The notes under the pieces were generated by a model, which did no database searches, was not told the origin of the DNA, and worked only from the letters and a program-made list of their open reading frames with translations. Both the position numbers and the translations under genes were made by a program. 64,000 bases of DNA from Citrobacter youngae (GTDB taxonomy: Bacteria > Pseudomonadota > Gammaproteobacteria > Enterobacterales > Enterobacteriaceae). How positions within the stretch are numbered: the first letter of the stretch is position 1; every line of letters starts with the position of its first letter. The stretch covers positions 372,001-436,000 of the forward strand of contig NZ_RPOI01000016.1 of NCBI RefSeq assembly GCF_003818115.1, written 5' to 3'. This document shows, one piece after another, positions 48,574 through 58,304 of this stretch.

Positions 48574-48869
48574 CGGTGTTCCTCTTTGACATTTAAACAA
48601 GCAAACACGCCACGGAAATGGCGTGGCGAAAAAAACAGCACTTGCAGGTTAACAGTTTCATAACAGAAAAAATGCGAAGGGGTTCACGGCATTTTAGCCA
48701 AGCGGCTGCAATGTGCCGTTGGCTTTCGATTCAATCTGGCACTTATTTGTGATCTAAGTTGTGAAATGCAGATCATAATCTGTGTTTTAAAGATTTTGTG
48801 TTGACCTCAAAAATTATATGGATAAGTATGATGCCAGGTGATGCAAAACTAAACACAAAGGAAAATTCA

Positions 48870-49946
48870 ATGAAAGCACTGGCAAGATTTGGCAAGGCCT
48901 TTGGCGGCTACAAAATGATTGATGTCCCGGAACCGGTATGCGGCCCGGATGACGTAGTGATTGAAATCAAAGCGGCGGCTATCTGCGGCGCGGACATGAA
49001 ACACTACAATGTTGATAGCGGATCTGATCAATTTAACTCCATCCGCGGCCATGAGTTCGCCGGTAAAATTGTCCGCGTTGGCGACAAAGTTAAGGACTGG
49101 AAAATCGGTCAGCGAGTGGTTTCTGACAACAGCGGGCACGTCTGTGGCGTTTGTCCGGCTTGCGAACAAGGTGATTTTCTTTGTTGTACAGAAAAAGTGA
49201 ATTTAGGTCTGGATAACAATACCTGGGGAGGTGGGTTTTCGAAATATTGTCTGGTTCCTGGGGAGATCCTCAAAATTCACCGTCATGCGCTGTGGGAAAT
49301 CCCAACAGGCGTTGATTATGAAGAGGCGGCTGTACTCGACCCCATCTGCAATGCCTACAAATCTATCGCTCAGCAATCCAAATTTCTTCCGGGTCAGGAT
49401 GTAGTGGTTTTTGGTACCGGCCCGCTGGGACTTTTTTCGGTACAAATGGCGCGCATTATGGGGGCCGTTAATATCGTGATGGTCGGGCTGGAAGACGATG
49501 TCGCAGTGCGTTTCCCGATAGCCAAAGAAATGGGGGCCACGGCTGTCGTCAACGGTTCGACCGAAGATGTGGTTGCGCGCTGCCAGGAAATCTGCGGTAA
49601 AGACAACCTGGGACTGGTTATCGAATGCTCCGGCGCCAATATCGCCCTTAAACAATCGATCGAAATGTTGCGCCCGAATGGTGAAGTCGTTCGCGTGGGC
49701 ATGGGCTTTAAACCTCTCGATTTTTCTATTAACGACATCACTGCGTGGAATAAAAGCATCATTGGTCATATGGCCTACGATTCCACTTCCTGGCGCAATG
49801 CTATTCGCCTGCTCGCTAGCGGTGCGATAAAAGTCAAACCGATGATCACTCACCGTATCGGCTTATCGCAATGGCGAGAAGGTTTTGACGCGATGGTCGA
49901 TAAGACTGCGATTAAGGTCATCATGACCTACGACTTTGATGAATAA
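48870..49946 (+). CDS. ydjL: Zinc-type alcohol dehydrogenase-like protein YdjL
   Basis: The start at 48870 (MKALARFGKAFGG, after AAAGGAAAA) gives 358 aa, the E. coli length. MDR-family polyol/alcohol dehydrogenase: catalytic zinc ligands CGADMKHY and GHEFAG, structural zinc CGVCPACEQGDFLCC, NAD fold FGTGPLGLFSVQMA. First gene of the ydjLKJIHG cluster, thought in E. coli to degrade an uncommon phosphorylated sugar or sugar acid. Substrate not established. Confidence 0.94.
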   Translation: MKALARFGKAFGGYKMIDVPEPVCGPDDVVIEIKAAAICGADMKHYNVDSGSDQFNSIRGHEFAGKIVRVGDKVKDWKIGQRVVSDNSGHVCGVCPACEQGDFLCCTEKVNLGLDNNTWGGGFSKYCLVPGEILKIHRHALWEIPTGVDYEEAAVLDPICNAYKSIAQQSKFLPGQDVVVFGTGPLGLFSVQMARIMGAVNIVMVGLEDDVAVRFPIAKEMGATAVVNGSTEDVVARCQEICGKDNLGLVIECSGANIALKQSIEMLRPNGEVVRVGMGFKPLDFSINDITAWNKSIIGHMAYDSTSWRNAIRLLASGAIKVKPMITHRIGLSQWREGFDAMVDKTAIKVIMTYDFDE

Positions 49947-49973
49947 CTCCATTTATTAAAGGAAGGTTCCCGG

Positions 49974-51353
49974 ATGGAACAAATAGCAAAACCGCACTGC
50001 GGCGCGAGGTTGGACAGGCTGCCTGACTGTCGCTGGCATACGTCAATGTTTGCCATGGTTGCCTTCGGATTACTGGTTTGCTGGAGTAATGCCGTCGGCG
50101 GATTAATTCTCGCGCAGTTAAAAGAACTTGGCTGGACTGATAATTCCACCACCGCCACATTCTCTGCCATTACGACGGCTGGAATGTTTCTCGGTGCGCT
50201 CGGCGGGGGAATTATTGGCGATAAAATCGGGCGTAAAAACGCATTTATTCTGTATGAAGCGATTCATATTATTTCTATGATCGTGGGTGCGTTTTCACCC
50301 AATATGAACTTTCTGATCGCCTGCCGTTTTGTAATGGGAGTTGGATTAGGCGCGCTGCTGGTCACCTTATTTGCCGGGTTTACCGAATATATGCCTGGCA
50401 GAAATCGTGGTACATGGTCGAGTCGGGTCTCGTTTATCGGCAACTGGTCTTACCCGCTCTGTTCGCTGATTGCGATGGGGCTGACGCCACTTATCAGCGC
50501 AGAATGGAACTGGCGCGTACAGCTGTTGATTCCAGCGGTGCTGTCGCTCATAGCTACTGTTATTGCCTGGCGCAGTTTCCCCGAGTCGCCTCGCTGGCTG
50601 GAGTCTCGCGGGCGCTACCAGGAAGCCGAAAAGGTGATGCGGGCAATTGAAGAAGGTGTCATTCGACAGACCGGTAAGCCACTGCCGCCAGTCGTGATAA
50701 AGGATGATGGCAAACAACCGCGTTCTGTACCGTACTCCGCCTTATTAACAGGTGTATTGCTGAAGCGGGTTATTTTGGGTTCTTTTGTTCTGATTGCCAT
50801 GAACGTCGTTCAGTACACCTTAATTAACTGGCTACCGACAATATTTATGACTCAGGGTATTAATCTGAAAGACTCCATTGTCTTAAATACCATGAGCATG
50901 TTCGGTGCGCCGTTTGGGATTTTTATCGCCATGCTGGTCATGGATAAAATTCCGAGAAAAACAATGGGTGTGGGGTTATTAGTGTTAATTGCTGTACTGG
51001 GTTATATCTATTCGCTGCAAACCAGTATGCTGTTAATTACATTAATCGGTTTTTTCCTGATTACCTTTGTTTATATGTATGTTTGTTATGCCTCCGCTGT
51101 CTATGTTCCGGAAATATGGCCAACCGAAGCGAAACTTCGCGGTTCGGGACTGGCCAACGCGGTCGGGCGTGTCAGTGGTATCGCCGCACCTTATGCAGTC
51201 GCAGTATTACTTAATGGTTACGGCGTGACAGGGGTGTTTGTACTGCTAGGTGCGGTCTCCATTATTGTCGCCATTGCTATTGCTACCATCGGAATTGAAA
51301 CCAAAGGCGTCTCTGTCGAAAGTCTCGGGATTGATGCAGTCACCAGCAAATAA
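49974..51353 (+). CDS. ydjK: MFS sugar transporter-like protein YdjK
   Basis: 459 aa, the E. coli length. Twelve-span major facilitator of the sugar-porter type (GGIIGDKIGRKNAF, RFVMGVGLGALLV, FPESPRWLESRGRYQEAEKVM, YVPEIWPTEAKLRGSGLANAVGR). Likely importer for the substrate handled by the ydj enzymes. Starts 27 bases after ydjL with AAAGGAAGG. A paralogue, ydjE, ends the same cluster. Confidence 0.94.
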   Translation: MEQIAKPHCGARLDRLPDCRWHTSMFAMVAFGLLVCWSNAVGGLILAQLKELGWTDNSTTATFSAITTAGMFLGALGGGIIGDKIGRKNAFILYEAIHIISMIVGAFSPNMNFLIACRFVMGVGLGALLVTLFAGFTEYMPGRNRGTWSSRVSFIGNWSYPLCSLIAMGLTPLISAEWNWRVQLLIPAVLSLIATVIAWRSFPESPRWLESRGRYQEAEKVMRAIEEGVIRQTGKPLPPVVIKDDGKQPRSVPYSALLTGVLLKRVILGSFVLIAMNVVQYTLINWLPTIFMTQGINLKDSIVLNTMSMFGAPFGIFIAMLVMDKIPRKTMGVGLLVLIAVLGYIYSLQTSMLLITLIGFFLITFVYMYVCYASAVYVPEIWPTEAKLRGSGLANAVGRVSGIAAPYAVAVLLNGYGVTGVFVLLGAVSIIVAIAIATIGIETKGVSVESLGIDAVTSK

Positions 51354-51370
51354 TATTGACGGGAAATAAA

Positions 51371-52414
51371 ATGAAAAACTCGAAAGCGATATTAAAAACG
51401 CCGGGCACGATGAAAATCATCGCCGCCGATATTCCGGTGCCCAATGAGCATGAAGTGCTGATCAAAGTTGAATACGTTGGCATTTGCGGTTCAGATGTTC
51501 ATGGATTTGAATCAGGTCCTTTTATTCCGCCGAAAGATCCTCATCAGGAAATTGGTCTGGGGCATGAATGCGCCGGTACGGTGGTGGCGGTAGGGAACCG
51601 TGTAACCAAATTTAAACCGGGTGATCGGGTGAATATTGAACCCGGTGTACCGTGTGGTCACTGCCGCTACTGCCTGGAAGGGAAATACAACATCTGCCCT
51701 GACGTCGATTTTATGGCTACGCAACCCAACTATCGCGGCGCGCTAACCCACTATCTGTGTCATCCAGAGAGTTTCACCTACAAATTGCCCGATAACATGG
51801 ACACCCTGGAAGGTGCGTTGGTGGAACCTGCGGCGGTGGGTATGCATGCTGCAATGCTGGCAGACGTTAAACCGGGTAAGAAAATCGTCATTCTGGGGGC
51901 GGGGTGTATTGGTTTAATGACTCTGCAAGCGTGTAAATGTTTGGGCGCAACCGAGATCGCGGTGGTTGATGTGCTGGAAAAACGTCTGGCGATGGCCGAA
52001 CAGCTCGGGGCGACAACGGTTATCAACGGTGCAAAAGAGGACACTATTGTCCGCTGCCAGCAGTTCTCTGGTGATATGGGCGCGGACATTGTTTTCGAAA
52101 CCGCCGGTTCAGCGATCACTGTTAAGCAGGCGCCGTATCTGGTGATGCGCGGCGGGAAAATAATGATCGTCGGTACAGTACCTGGTGATTCCGCAATTAA
52201 TTTCCTAAAAATTAACCGTGAAGTGTCTATTCAGACCGTTTTCCGTTACGCCAACCGTTATCCGGTTACTATTGAAGCCATCTCCTCCGGTCGGTTCGAT
52301 GTGAAATCGATGGTGACGCATATTTACGATTATGCAGATGTTCAGCGCGCGTTTGATGAATCCGTTAATAACAAAAGCGAAATTATTAAAGGCGTAATTA
52401 AAGTAAATCATTAA
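51371..52414 (+). CDS. ydjJ: Zinc-binding dehydrogenase YdjJ
   Basis: The start at 51371 (MKNSKAILKTPG) gives 347 aa, the E. coli length. Sorbitol-dehydrogenase-like MDR: CGSDVHGFE and GHECAG (catalytic zinc), CGHCRYCLEGKYNIC (structural zinc), VILGAGCIGLMTLQA (NAD). Probably oxidises a polyol or sugar-acid hydroxyl in the ydj pathway. Starts 17 bases after ydjK. Confidence 0.94.
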   Translation: MKNSKAILKTPGTMKIIAADIPVPNEHEVLIKVEYVGICGSDVHGFESGPFIPPKDPHQEIGLGHECAGTVVAVGNRVTKFKPGDRVNIEPGVPCGHCRYCLEGKYNICPDVDFMATQPNYRGALTHYLCHPESFTYKLPDNMDTLEGALVEPAAVGMHAAMLADVKPGKKIVILGAGCIGLMTLQACKCLGATEIAVVDVLEKRLAMAEQLGATTVINGAKEDTIVRCQQFSGDMGADIVFETAGSAITVKQAPYLVMRGGKIMIVGTVPGDSAINFLKINREVSIQTVFRYANRYPVTIEAISSGRFDVKSMVTHIYDYADVQRAFDESVNNKSEIIKGVIKVNH

Positions 52415-52438
52415 TTTATCGCAAAGGGAGAAATAACT

Positions 52439-53275
52439 ATGCTGGCAGATATTAAATATTGGGAAAATGATGCCCAAAATAAACATTATGCGATTGCTCA
52501 CTTTAACGTGTGGAATGCAGAAATGCTAATGGGGGTGATTGATGCGGCGGAAGAGTCGAAATCGCCGGTGATTATCTCCTTCGGTACTGGTTTTGTGGGG
52601 AATACCTCGTTCGAAGATTTTTCGTACATGATGGTTTCAATGGCTAAAAAGGCCTCGGTTCCAGTTATTACCCACTGGGATCACGGCCGCAGCATGGAGA
52701 TTATCCATAACGCCTGGACTCATGGCATGAATTCGCTGATGCGTGATGCCTCTGCCTTTGATTTCGAAGAGAATATTCGTCTGACAAAAGAGGCCGTGGA
52801 TTTTTTCCATCCACTGGGTATTCCGGTCGAAGCTGAACTGGGCCATGTGGGCAATGAAACGGTGTACGAAGAAGCACTGGCGGGTTATCACTATACCGAT
52901 CCGAACCAGGCGGCGGAATTTGTCGAGCGTACCGGCTGTGACTCACTGGCGGTGGCGATTGGTAACCAGCACGGCGTCTACACCTCCGAACCGAAACTGA
53001 ATTTCGACGTGGTTAAACGCGTGCGCGAAGCCGTATCCGTTCCACTGGTACTGCATGGTGCGTCGGGTATCAGCGATGCGGATATCAAAAAAGCCATTTC
53101 ATTAGGTATCTCTAAAATCAACATTCACACCGAACTGTGCCAGGCTGCGATGGTGGCAGTGCAGGAGAACCAGGACCAGCCGTTCCTGCACGTTGAACGT
53201 GAAGTACGTAAAGCCGTAAAAGCGCGCGCGCTGGAGAAAATCAAATTGTTTGGTTCAGACGGTAAAGCGGAATGA
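52439..53275 (+). CDS. ydjI: Class II aldolase YdjI
   Basis: 278 aa, the E. coli length. Zinc-dependent fructose-bisphosphate-aldolase-like enzyme: HFNVWNAEML, zinc His in THWDHGRSMEI, EAELGHVGNET, and phosphate-binding LVLHGASGISDADIKKA. The E. coli enzyme has been reported to prefer long-chain sugar-acid phosphates. Ends five bases before the ydjH start. Confidence 0.94.
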   Translation: MLADIKYWENDAQNKHYAIAHFNVWNAEMLMGVIDAAEESKSPVIISFGTGFVGNTSFEDFSYMMVSMAKKASVPVITHWDHGRSMEIIHNAWTHGMNSLMRDASAFDFEENIRLTKEAVDFFHPLGIPVEAELGHVGNETVYEEALAGYHYTDPNQAAEFVERTGCDSLAVAIGNQHGVYTSEPKLNFDVVKRVREAVSVPLVLHGASGISDADIKKAISLGISKINIHTELCQAAMVAVQENQDQPFLHVEREVRKAVKARALEKIKLFGSDGKAE

Positions 53276-53279
53276 CAAC

Positions 53280-54227
53280 ATGGATAATATCGAGGTTATT
53301 TGTATAGGGGCTGCTATTGTTGATATTCCTTTACAGCCTGTGAGTAAAAATATCTTTGATGTTGACTCTTATCCGTTAGAACGAATAGCGATGACAACCG
53401 GCGGTGACGCAATTAACGAAGCGACAATTATTTCTCGTCTCGGTCATCGTACAGCGTTAATGAGCCGGGTTGGGGCTGATGCAGCAGGTCATTTTATTCT
53501 CGACCACTGTCGTCGGGAGAATATAGATATTCAGAGCCTGAAGCAGGATGCCGCAATTGATACATCTATTAACGTGGGATTAGTCACCGCCGATGGCGAG
53601 CGTACTTTTGTGACTAACCGTAACGGCAGCCTGTGGAAGCTGAATATCAGCGATGTTGATTTTGACCGTTTCTCTCAAGCAAAGCTGCTGTCGCTGGCGA
53701 GTATTTTTAATAGCCCGTTACTGGACGGCGATGCACTGACGGCAATTTTCACTCAGGCGAAAGCGCATCGGTTAATTATCTGCGCGGATATGATTAAACC
53801 ACGACTGAATGAAACGCTGGACGATATCCGTGAAGCGCTGAGCTACGTGGATTATCTGTTTCCCAATTTTGAAGAGGCAAAACTGCTCACCGGGAAAGAG
53901 ACGCTGGATGACATTGCCGACAGTTTTCTGAACTGTGGCGTGAAAACCGTCGTGATTAAGACCGGCAAGAGAGGCTGCTTTATCAAGCGTGTCGATATGA
54001 AAATCGAGGTTCCAGCCGTTTCGGGAATTACCGCCATCGACACTATCGGCGCGGGAGACAATTTCGCCTCGGGATTTATTTCCGCGCTGCTTGAAGGCAA
54101 AACACTGCGTGAGTGCGCGCTGTTTGCTAACGCAACGGCAGCCATATCGGTTTTGAGCGTAGGGGCCACGACGGGTGTGAAGAACAGAAAGCTGGTTGAA
54201 CAACTTCTCGATGAATATGAAGGATAA
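53280..54227 (+). CDS. ydjH: PfkB-family sugar kinase YdjH
   Basis: The start at 53280 (MDNIEVICIGAAIVDIPL) gives 315 aa, the E. coli length. Ribokinase fold with GGDAINEATIISRLG and the catalytic AIDTIGAGDNFASGF (Asp at about 262). It would phosphorylate the sugar that YdjI cleaves. Nine bases separate it from ydjG. Confidence 0.94.
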   Translation: MDNIEVICIGAAIVDIPLQPVSKNIFDVDSYPLERIAMTTGGDAINEATIISRLGHRTALMSRVGADAAGHFILDHCRRENIDIQSLKQDAAIDTSINVGLVTADGERTFVTNRNGSLWKLNISDVDFDRFSQAKLLSLASIFNSPLLDGDALTAIFTQAKAHRLIICADMIKPRLNETLDDIREALSYVDYLFPNFEEAKLLTGKETLDDIADSFLNCGVKTVVIKTGKRGCFIKRVDMKIEVPAVSGITAIDTIGAGDNFASGFISALLEGKTLRECALFANATAAISVLSVGATTGVKNRKLVEQLLDEYEG

Positions 54228-54236
54228 TAGCGGCAG

Positions 54237-55220
54237 ATGAAAATGATTCCTTTAGGCAGTACGGATATTACGCTTTCCCGCATGGGATTAGGTACCTGGG
54301 CGATTGGTGGCGGTCCGGCGTGGAACGGCGATCTCGACCTGCAGGTCTGTATCGATACCATTGTTGAGGCGCATCGCTGCGGTATTAATCTGATTGATAC
54401 CGCGCCAGGCTACAACTTTGGCAACAGTGAAGTGATTGTCGGTCAGGCGCTGAAAAAGCTGCCGCGTAACGATATCGTTGTTGAAACCAAATGCGGCATC
54501 GTCTGGGAGCGAACAGGCAGCCTGTTTAACAAAGTGGGCGATCGCCAGCTGTATAAAAACCTCACGCCTGAGTCGATTCGCGAAGAGGTTGATGCCAGCC
54601 TGCAAAGATTGGGTATCGACAGTATTGATATCTATATGACCCACTGGCAGTCGGTCGAACCCTGTTTTACGCCGATTGCGGAAACCGTAGACACGCTGAA
54701 CGCACTGAAAAAAGAGGGGAAAATCCGTTCGATTGGTGCGGCGAACGTCAATGCCGGGCATATCAGGGAGTATCTCAAACACGGTGAGCTGGATATCATC
54801 CAGGCCAAGTACAGCATTCTTGACCGGGCGCTGGAAGCTGAACTGCTGCCGCTATGCCAGCAGAATGGCATCATCGTGCAGGTATATTCACCGCTCGAGC
54901 AGGGGTTGTTGACCGGTACTATCGCCAGAGATTATGTCCCTGGCGGCGCGCGGGCTAACAAGGTCTGGTTTCAGCGGGAAAATATGCTGCGGGTGATTGA
55001 TATGCTAGAGCAGTGGCAGCCGCTGTGTGAAAAATACCGCTGCACAATCCCCGCACTAGCTCTGGCGTGGATTTTAAAGCAAAGCGATTTGATCACCTTA
55101 CTGAGTGGCGCAACCGCACCTGAACAGGTTCGCGAGAATGTCGAGGCGTTAACCATTCCCCTGACAGATGATGATTCATTATTGATGAGGCGAATGGCGG
55201 AAGCGTTGGATATAAATTAA
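54237..55220 (+). CDS. ydjG: Aldo/keto reductase YdjG
   Basis: 327 aa, one more than E. coli. AKR catalytic residues: Asp and Tyr in LIDTAPGYNFGNSE, Lys in VVETKCGIVWER, His in YMTHWQSVEP. E. coli YdjG reduces methylglyoxal with NADH; in the cluster it may reduce the aldehyde product of YdjI. Last gene of the ydjLKJIHG run before the regulator ydjF. Confidence 0.94.
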   Translation: MKMIPLGSTDITLSRMGLGTWAIGGGPAWNGDLDLQVCIDTIVEAHRCGINLIDTAPGYNFGNSEVIVGQALKKLPRNDIVVETKCGIVWERTGSLFNKVGDRQLYKNLTPESIREEVDASLQRLGIDSIDIYMTHWQSVEPCFTPIAETVDTLNALKKEGKIRSIGAANVNAGHIREYLKHGELDIIQAKYSILDRALEAELLPLCQQNGIIVQVYSPLEQGLLTGTIARDYVPGGARANKVWFQRENMLRVIDMLEQWQPLCEKYRCTIPALALAWILKQSDLITLLSGATAPEQVRENVEALTIPLTDDDSLLMRRMAEALDIN

Positions 55221-55356
55221 TTCAGATAGGATTGACCTCTGTTTCTGTGTAAAAGAGTATTAAAATCTGTGATTCAGACATGTTCTTTTGAAAATAAATA
55301 TAGCCTGTGAGATACTAGGGTCTTATTATTACTTTGCAGGAAACAGAGGTATCATC

Positions 55357-56115
55357 GTGGCGGCAAAAGACAGGATCCAGGCCATTAAGCAAATGGTGGC
55401 TAACGATAAGAAAGTGGCGGTATCTAATTTAAGTTCAATCTTTCAGGTGACTGAGGAAACGATTCGCCGCGATCTTGAAAAACTGGAAGATGAAGGTTTT
55501 TTGACCCGAACATATGGCGGTGCAGTGCTCAATACCACCGCGTTGTCCGACAATATTCATTTTTATAAGCGTGCAAAATCTTTTTTCGAAGAAAAGCAGA
55601 TCATTGCACGTAATGCATTACCGTTTATTAAAAATAAGACCACCATGGCTGCTGACTCCAGCAGTACCGCGATGGAATTATTAAAGCTGTTGAAGGAAAG
55701 AAACGATCTGACGTTGCTTACCAATTCGGCTGAAGCATTTCATGAGCTGGCGCAGTCGGAAATTAACGTGGTTTCTACCGGCGGTGAGCTGAATAAGAAT
55801 ACGCTGTCGCTGCAGGGAAGAATCACCAAGGAGATTATCAGCCGCTATCATGTGGATATCATGGTGATGAGCTGCAAAGGTTTGGATATGCAGAGTGGGG
55901 CGCTTGATTCTAATGAAGCGGAAGCGGAAATCAAAAAAACCATGATCCGCCAGGCGACTGAGGTGGCCCTGTTAGTTGATCACTCAAAGTTTGATCGTAA
56001 AGCTTTCGTTCAGCTCGTGGACTTTAGCCATATTAATTACCTAATAACCAATAAGGCACCGGGTGCAGAGTGGGTTGCATTTTGCAAAGAGAATAATATT
56101 CAACTCGTTTATTAA
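55357..56115 (+). CDS. ydjF: DeoR-family regulator YdjF
   Basis: The GTG at 55357 (MAAKDRIQAIKQMV) gives 252 aa, the E. coli length. DeoR N-terminal helix-turn-helix (VAVSNLSSIFQVTEETIRRDLEKLEDEGFLTRTYGG, about 18-53) and a sugar-phosphate-binding C-terminal domain (MAADSSSTAMELLKLL, LLVDHSKFDRKAF). Likely repressor of the ydj cluster, responding to a phosphorylated sugar. Confidence 0.93.
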   Translation: MAAKDRIQAIKQMVANDKKVAVSNLSSIFQVTEETIRRDLEKLEDEGFLTRTYGGAVLNTTALSDNIHFYKRAKSFFEEKQIIARNALPFIKNKTTMAADSSSTAMELLKLLKERNDLTLLTNSAEAFHELAQSEINVVSTGGELNKNTLSLQGRITKEIISRYHVDIMVMSCKGLDMQSGALDSNEAEAEIKKTMIRQATEVALLVDHSKFDRKAFVQLVDFSHINYLITNKAPGAEWVAFCKENNIQLVY

Positions 56116-56255
56116 CTATAACGAGGGTTGTGTCGATATTATTTTAGTTTGCACCTGGGAAATGCCATAAGAATCTAATGATGATGGATAGCGCGGAAAA
56201 ATTGCTTCTGCCGCGATCGCCATACTTTCTATTTAGCTGAATTTGAGGCATCCAG

Positions 56256-57614
56256 ATGGAACAATGTGACCCTATCGGCGCAAGATTAGATCGCTTACCT
56301 TTATCTCGATTTCATTTTCGTATTTTCGGCATTATTAGTTTTAGTTTGTTAATAACCGGTTTTCTCAGCTATTCCGGGAATGTGGTATTAGCAAAATTAG
56401 TCAGCACTGGCTGGTCAAACAATTATCTCAATGCCGCGTTTACCTCCGCGCTGATGTTCGGCTACTTTATCGGTTCACTAGCCGGTGGCTTTATTGGTGA
56501 TTATCTCGGTCGACGCAAAGCGTTCCGCATCAATTTGTTAATCGTCGGGGCCTCAGCCTGCGCTGCAACGTTTGTGCCCAACATGTACTGGCTTATCTTC
56601 TTCCGCTGTCTGATGGGGATTGGAATGGGGGCGCTAATTATGGTGGGCTATGCCTCATTTACAGAATTCATTCCACCCGCGGTACGTGGGAAATGGTCTG
56701 CCCGTCTGTCATTTGTCGGCAACTGGGCACCAATGCTATCTGCGGCAATTGGCGTTGTGATCATTGCACTTTTAAGCTGGCGGGTGATGTTTCTGCTCGG
56801 TGGCATGGCAATGCTGTTGGCCTGGTATCTGTCGGGAAAATACTATATTGAATCCCCACGTTGGCTGGCTGGCAAAGGGCAGAGAAGCGAAGCTGAAAAA
56901 CATCTTATGCAGGTTGAATCGCAAATTGAGATAGAAAAAAACATCACTTTACCATCCTGCCGGAACGAATGCTCGTCGGCGGATTTAAGCACGGCATGTG
57001 GTTCATTTTGGCTCTTGTTTAAGGGGCCAATGTTGCGCTGTACACTGGTGGCGATCACGGTGCTTATCGCAATGAATATTTCGCTCTACACCATTACGGT
57101 ATGGATCCCGACGATATTTGTTAATTCGGGAATCGATGTAACGAAATCCATATTTATGACCGCGATAATTATGATTGGCGCGCCAGTTGGGATATTTATT
57201 GCCGCGTTAATTATCGATCGCTTTCCACGACGATTGTTTGGTTCATTCTTGTTGATTATTATCGCGCTGCTCGGCTATTTCTATTCACTTCAAACTGAAG
57301 AGTGGGCCATTCTGAGCTACGGGCTGGTGATGATTTTTTTTCTGTATATGTATGTCTGCTTTGCCTCTGCAGTTTATGTCCCGGAACTATGGCCCACGCA
57401 CCTTAGATTGAGAGGATCAGGTTTTGTGAATGCGGTGGGAAGGATTGTCGCTGTGTTTACGCCCTATGGCGTCGCTATTTTGTTGACCCGCTATGGCTCC
57501 GTTACGGTCTTTATCGTGTTAGGAGTAATGTTGGTTCTATGCGCGCTGATTCTTTTTTGTTTTGGCATCGAAACACGCAAAGTATCGCTGGAAGAGATTT
57601 CAGCGCTGGCCTGA
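56256..57614 (+). CDS. ydjE: MFS transporter YdjE
   Basis: 452 aa, the E. coli length, paralogous to YdjK (GGFIGDYLGRRKAF, RCLMGIGMGALIMVGYASF, YVPELWPTHLRLRGSGFVNAVGR). Twelve spans. It is downstream of ydjF, with 140 bases between that could carry its own promoter. Confidence 0.93.
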   Translation: MEQCDPIGARLDRLPLSRFHFRIFGIISFSLLITGFLSYSGNVVLAKLVSTGWSNNYLNAAFTSALMFGYFIGSLAGGFIGDYLGRRKAFRINLLIVGASACAATFVPNMYWLIFFRCLMGIGMGALIMVGYASFTEFIPPAVRGKWSARLSFVGNWAPMLSAAIGVVIIALLSWRVMFLLGGMAMLLAWYLSGKYYIESPRWLAGKGQRSEAEKHLMQVESQIEIEKNITLPSCRNECSSADLSTACGSFWLLFKGPMLRCTLVAITVLIAMNISLYTITVWIPTIFVNSGIDVTKSIFMTAIIMIGAPVGIFIAALIIDRFPRRLFGSFLLIIIALLGYFYSLQTEEWAILSYGLVMIFFLYMYVCFASAVYVPELWPTHLRLRGSGFVNAVGRIVAVFTPYGVAILLTRYGSVTVFIVLGVMLVLCALILFCFGIETRKVSLEEISALA

Positions 57615-57622
57615 GATAACGC

Positions 57623-57646
57623 GCCGACAGGAGTGACCCTGTCGGC
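57623..57646. terminator. Hairpin between ydjE and pncA
   Basis: GCCGACAG (57623-57630) and CTGTCGGC (57639-57646) with an 8-base loop, lying between two convergent stops; no long T tract. Confidence 0.65.
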
Positions 57647-57651
57647 ATCGC

Positions 57652-58296
57652 TTACGGCTGTGTTTCCAGCCAGTCGTCCAACGTATACAGCGTTGCGCCC
57701 GCCGCCGACATTTCTATAAAGGCGTTTGCACTGTCCTGGGGTTGGATATTGACGCCACGACAGCCGTCGGTAATAACGCTGACGGTGTAGCCAAGATCGA
57801 GCGCATCCAGTACGGTGAATTTAACGCAATAGTCGGTTGCCAGACCCATGATGATGAGTTCGGCAATGCGGCGTTCGAGTAGCCATGCATTCAGCGCGGT
57901 AGCCTGACGACGACCGTTATCAAAAAACGCACTATAGCTGTCGACCAGCGGGTTCTCACCTTTAGTGAACGTTTGAGTTATCGCATGCTGGTTCAGCAGC
58001 GGATGCAGGGCTGCACCTGCGCTGTTTTGTACGCAATGATCGGGCCAGAACGTCTGCGCCAGGCCATCGAGTTGTCCCTGACTGTAGGGGGCAACCTGAT
58101 GCTGGCTGGCAAAGCTGCCGTGATTAGCCGGGTGCCAGTCCAGGCTGGCAACGACGGTGTCACCGCGTACGGCACACCAGTCAATCAGACGGTTGGCAAT
58201 ATCGATTGTGCTGTCACCTTGTGGGACCGCGAGGGCACCACCGGCACAAAAGTCATTTTGTAAATCGACCAACAGTAAGGCTCGGGCCATGGGCAT
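57652..58296 (-). CDS. pncA: Nicotinamidase PncA
   Basis: Hydrolyses nicotinamide to nicotinate in NAD salvage; also activates pyrazinamide. 214 aa from ATG 58296, or 212 from ATG 58290, which is better spaced (9 bases) from GGAG. Active-site Asp is in LLVDLQNDFC, metal His and Asp in DWHPANHGSF, Lys in TKGENP, Cys in GLATDYCVKFT. Second gene of ansA-pncA, 8 bases after ansA. Confidence 0.95.
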   Translation of the reverse strand: MPMARALLLVDLQNDFCAGGALAVPQGDSTIDIANRLIDWCAVRGDTVVASLDWHPANHGSFASQHQVAPYSQGQLDGLAQTFWPDHCVQNSAGAALHPLLNQHAITQTFTKGENPLVDSYSAFFDNGRRQATALNAWLLERRIAELIIMGLATDYCVKFTVLDALDLGYTVSVITDGCRGVNIQPQDSANAFIEMSAAGATLYTLDDWLETQP

Positions 58297-58304
58297 AGAC
58301 TCCT

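Noticed and set aside
48730-48790. CRP site before ydjL (TGTGATCTAAGTTGTGA)
   Set aside because: Only half-sites match; the second half lacks TCACA at the right spacing.
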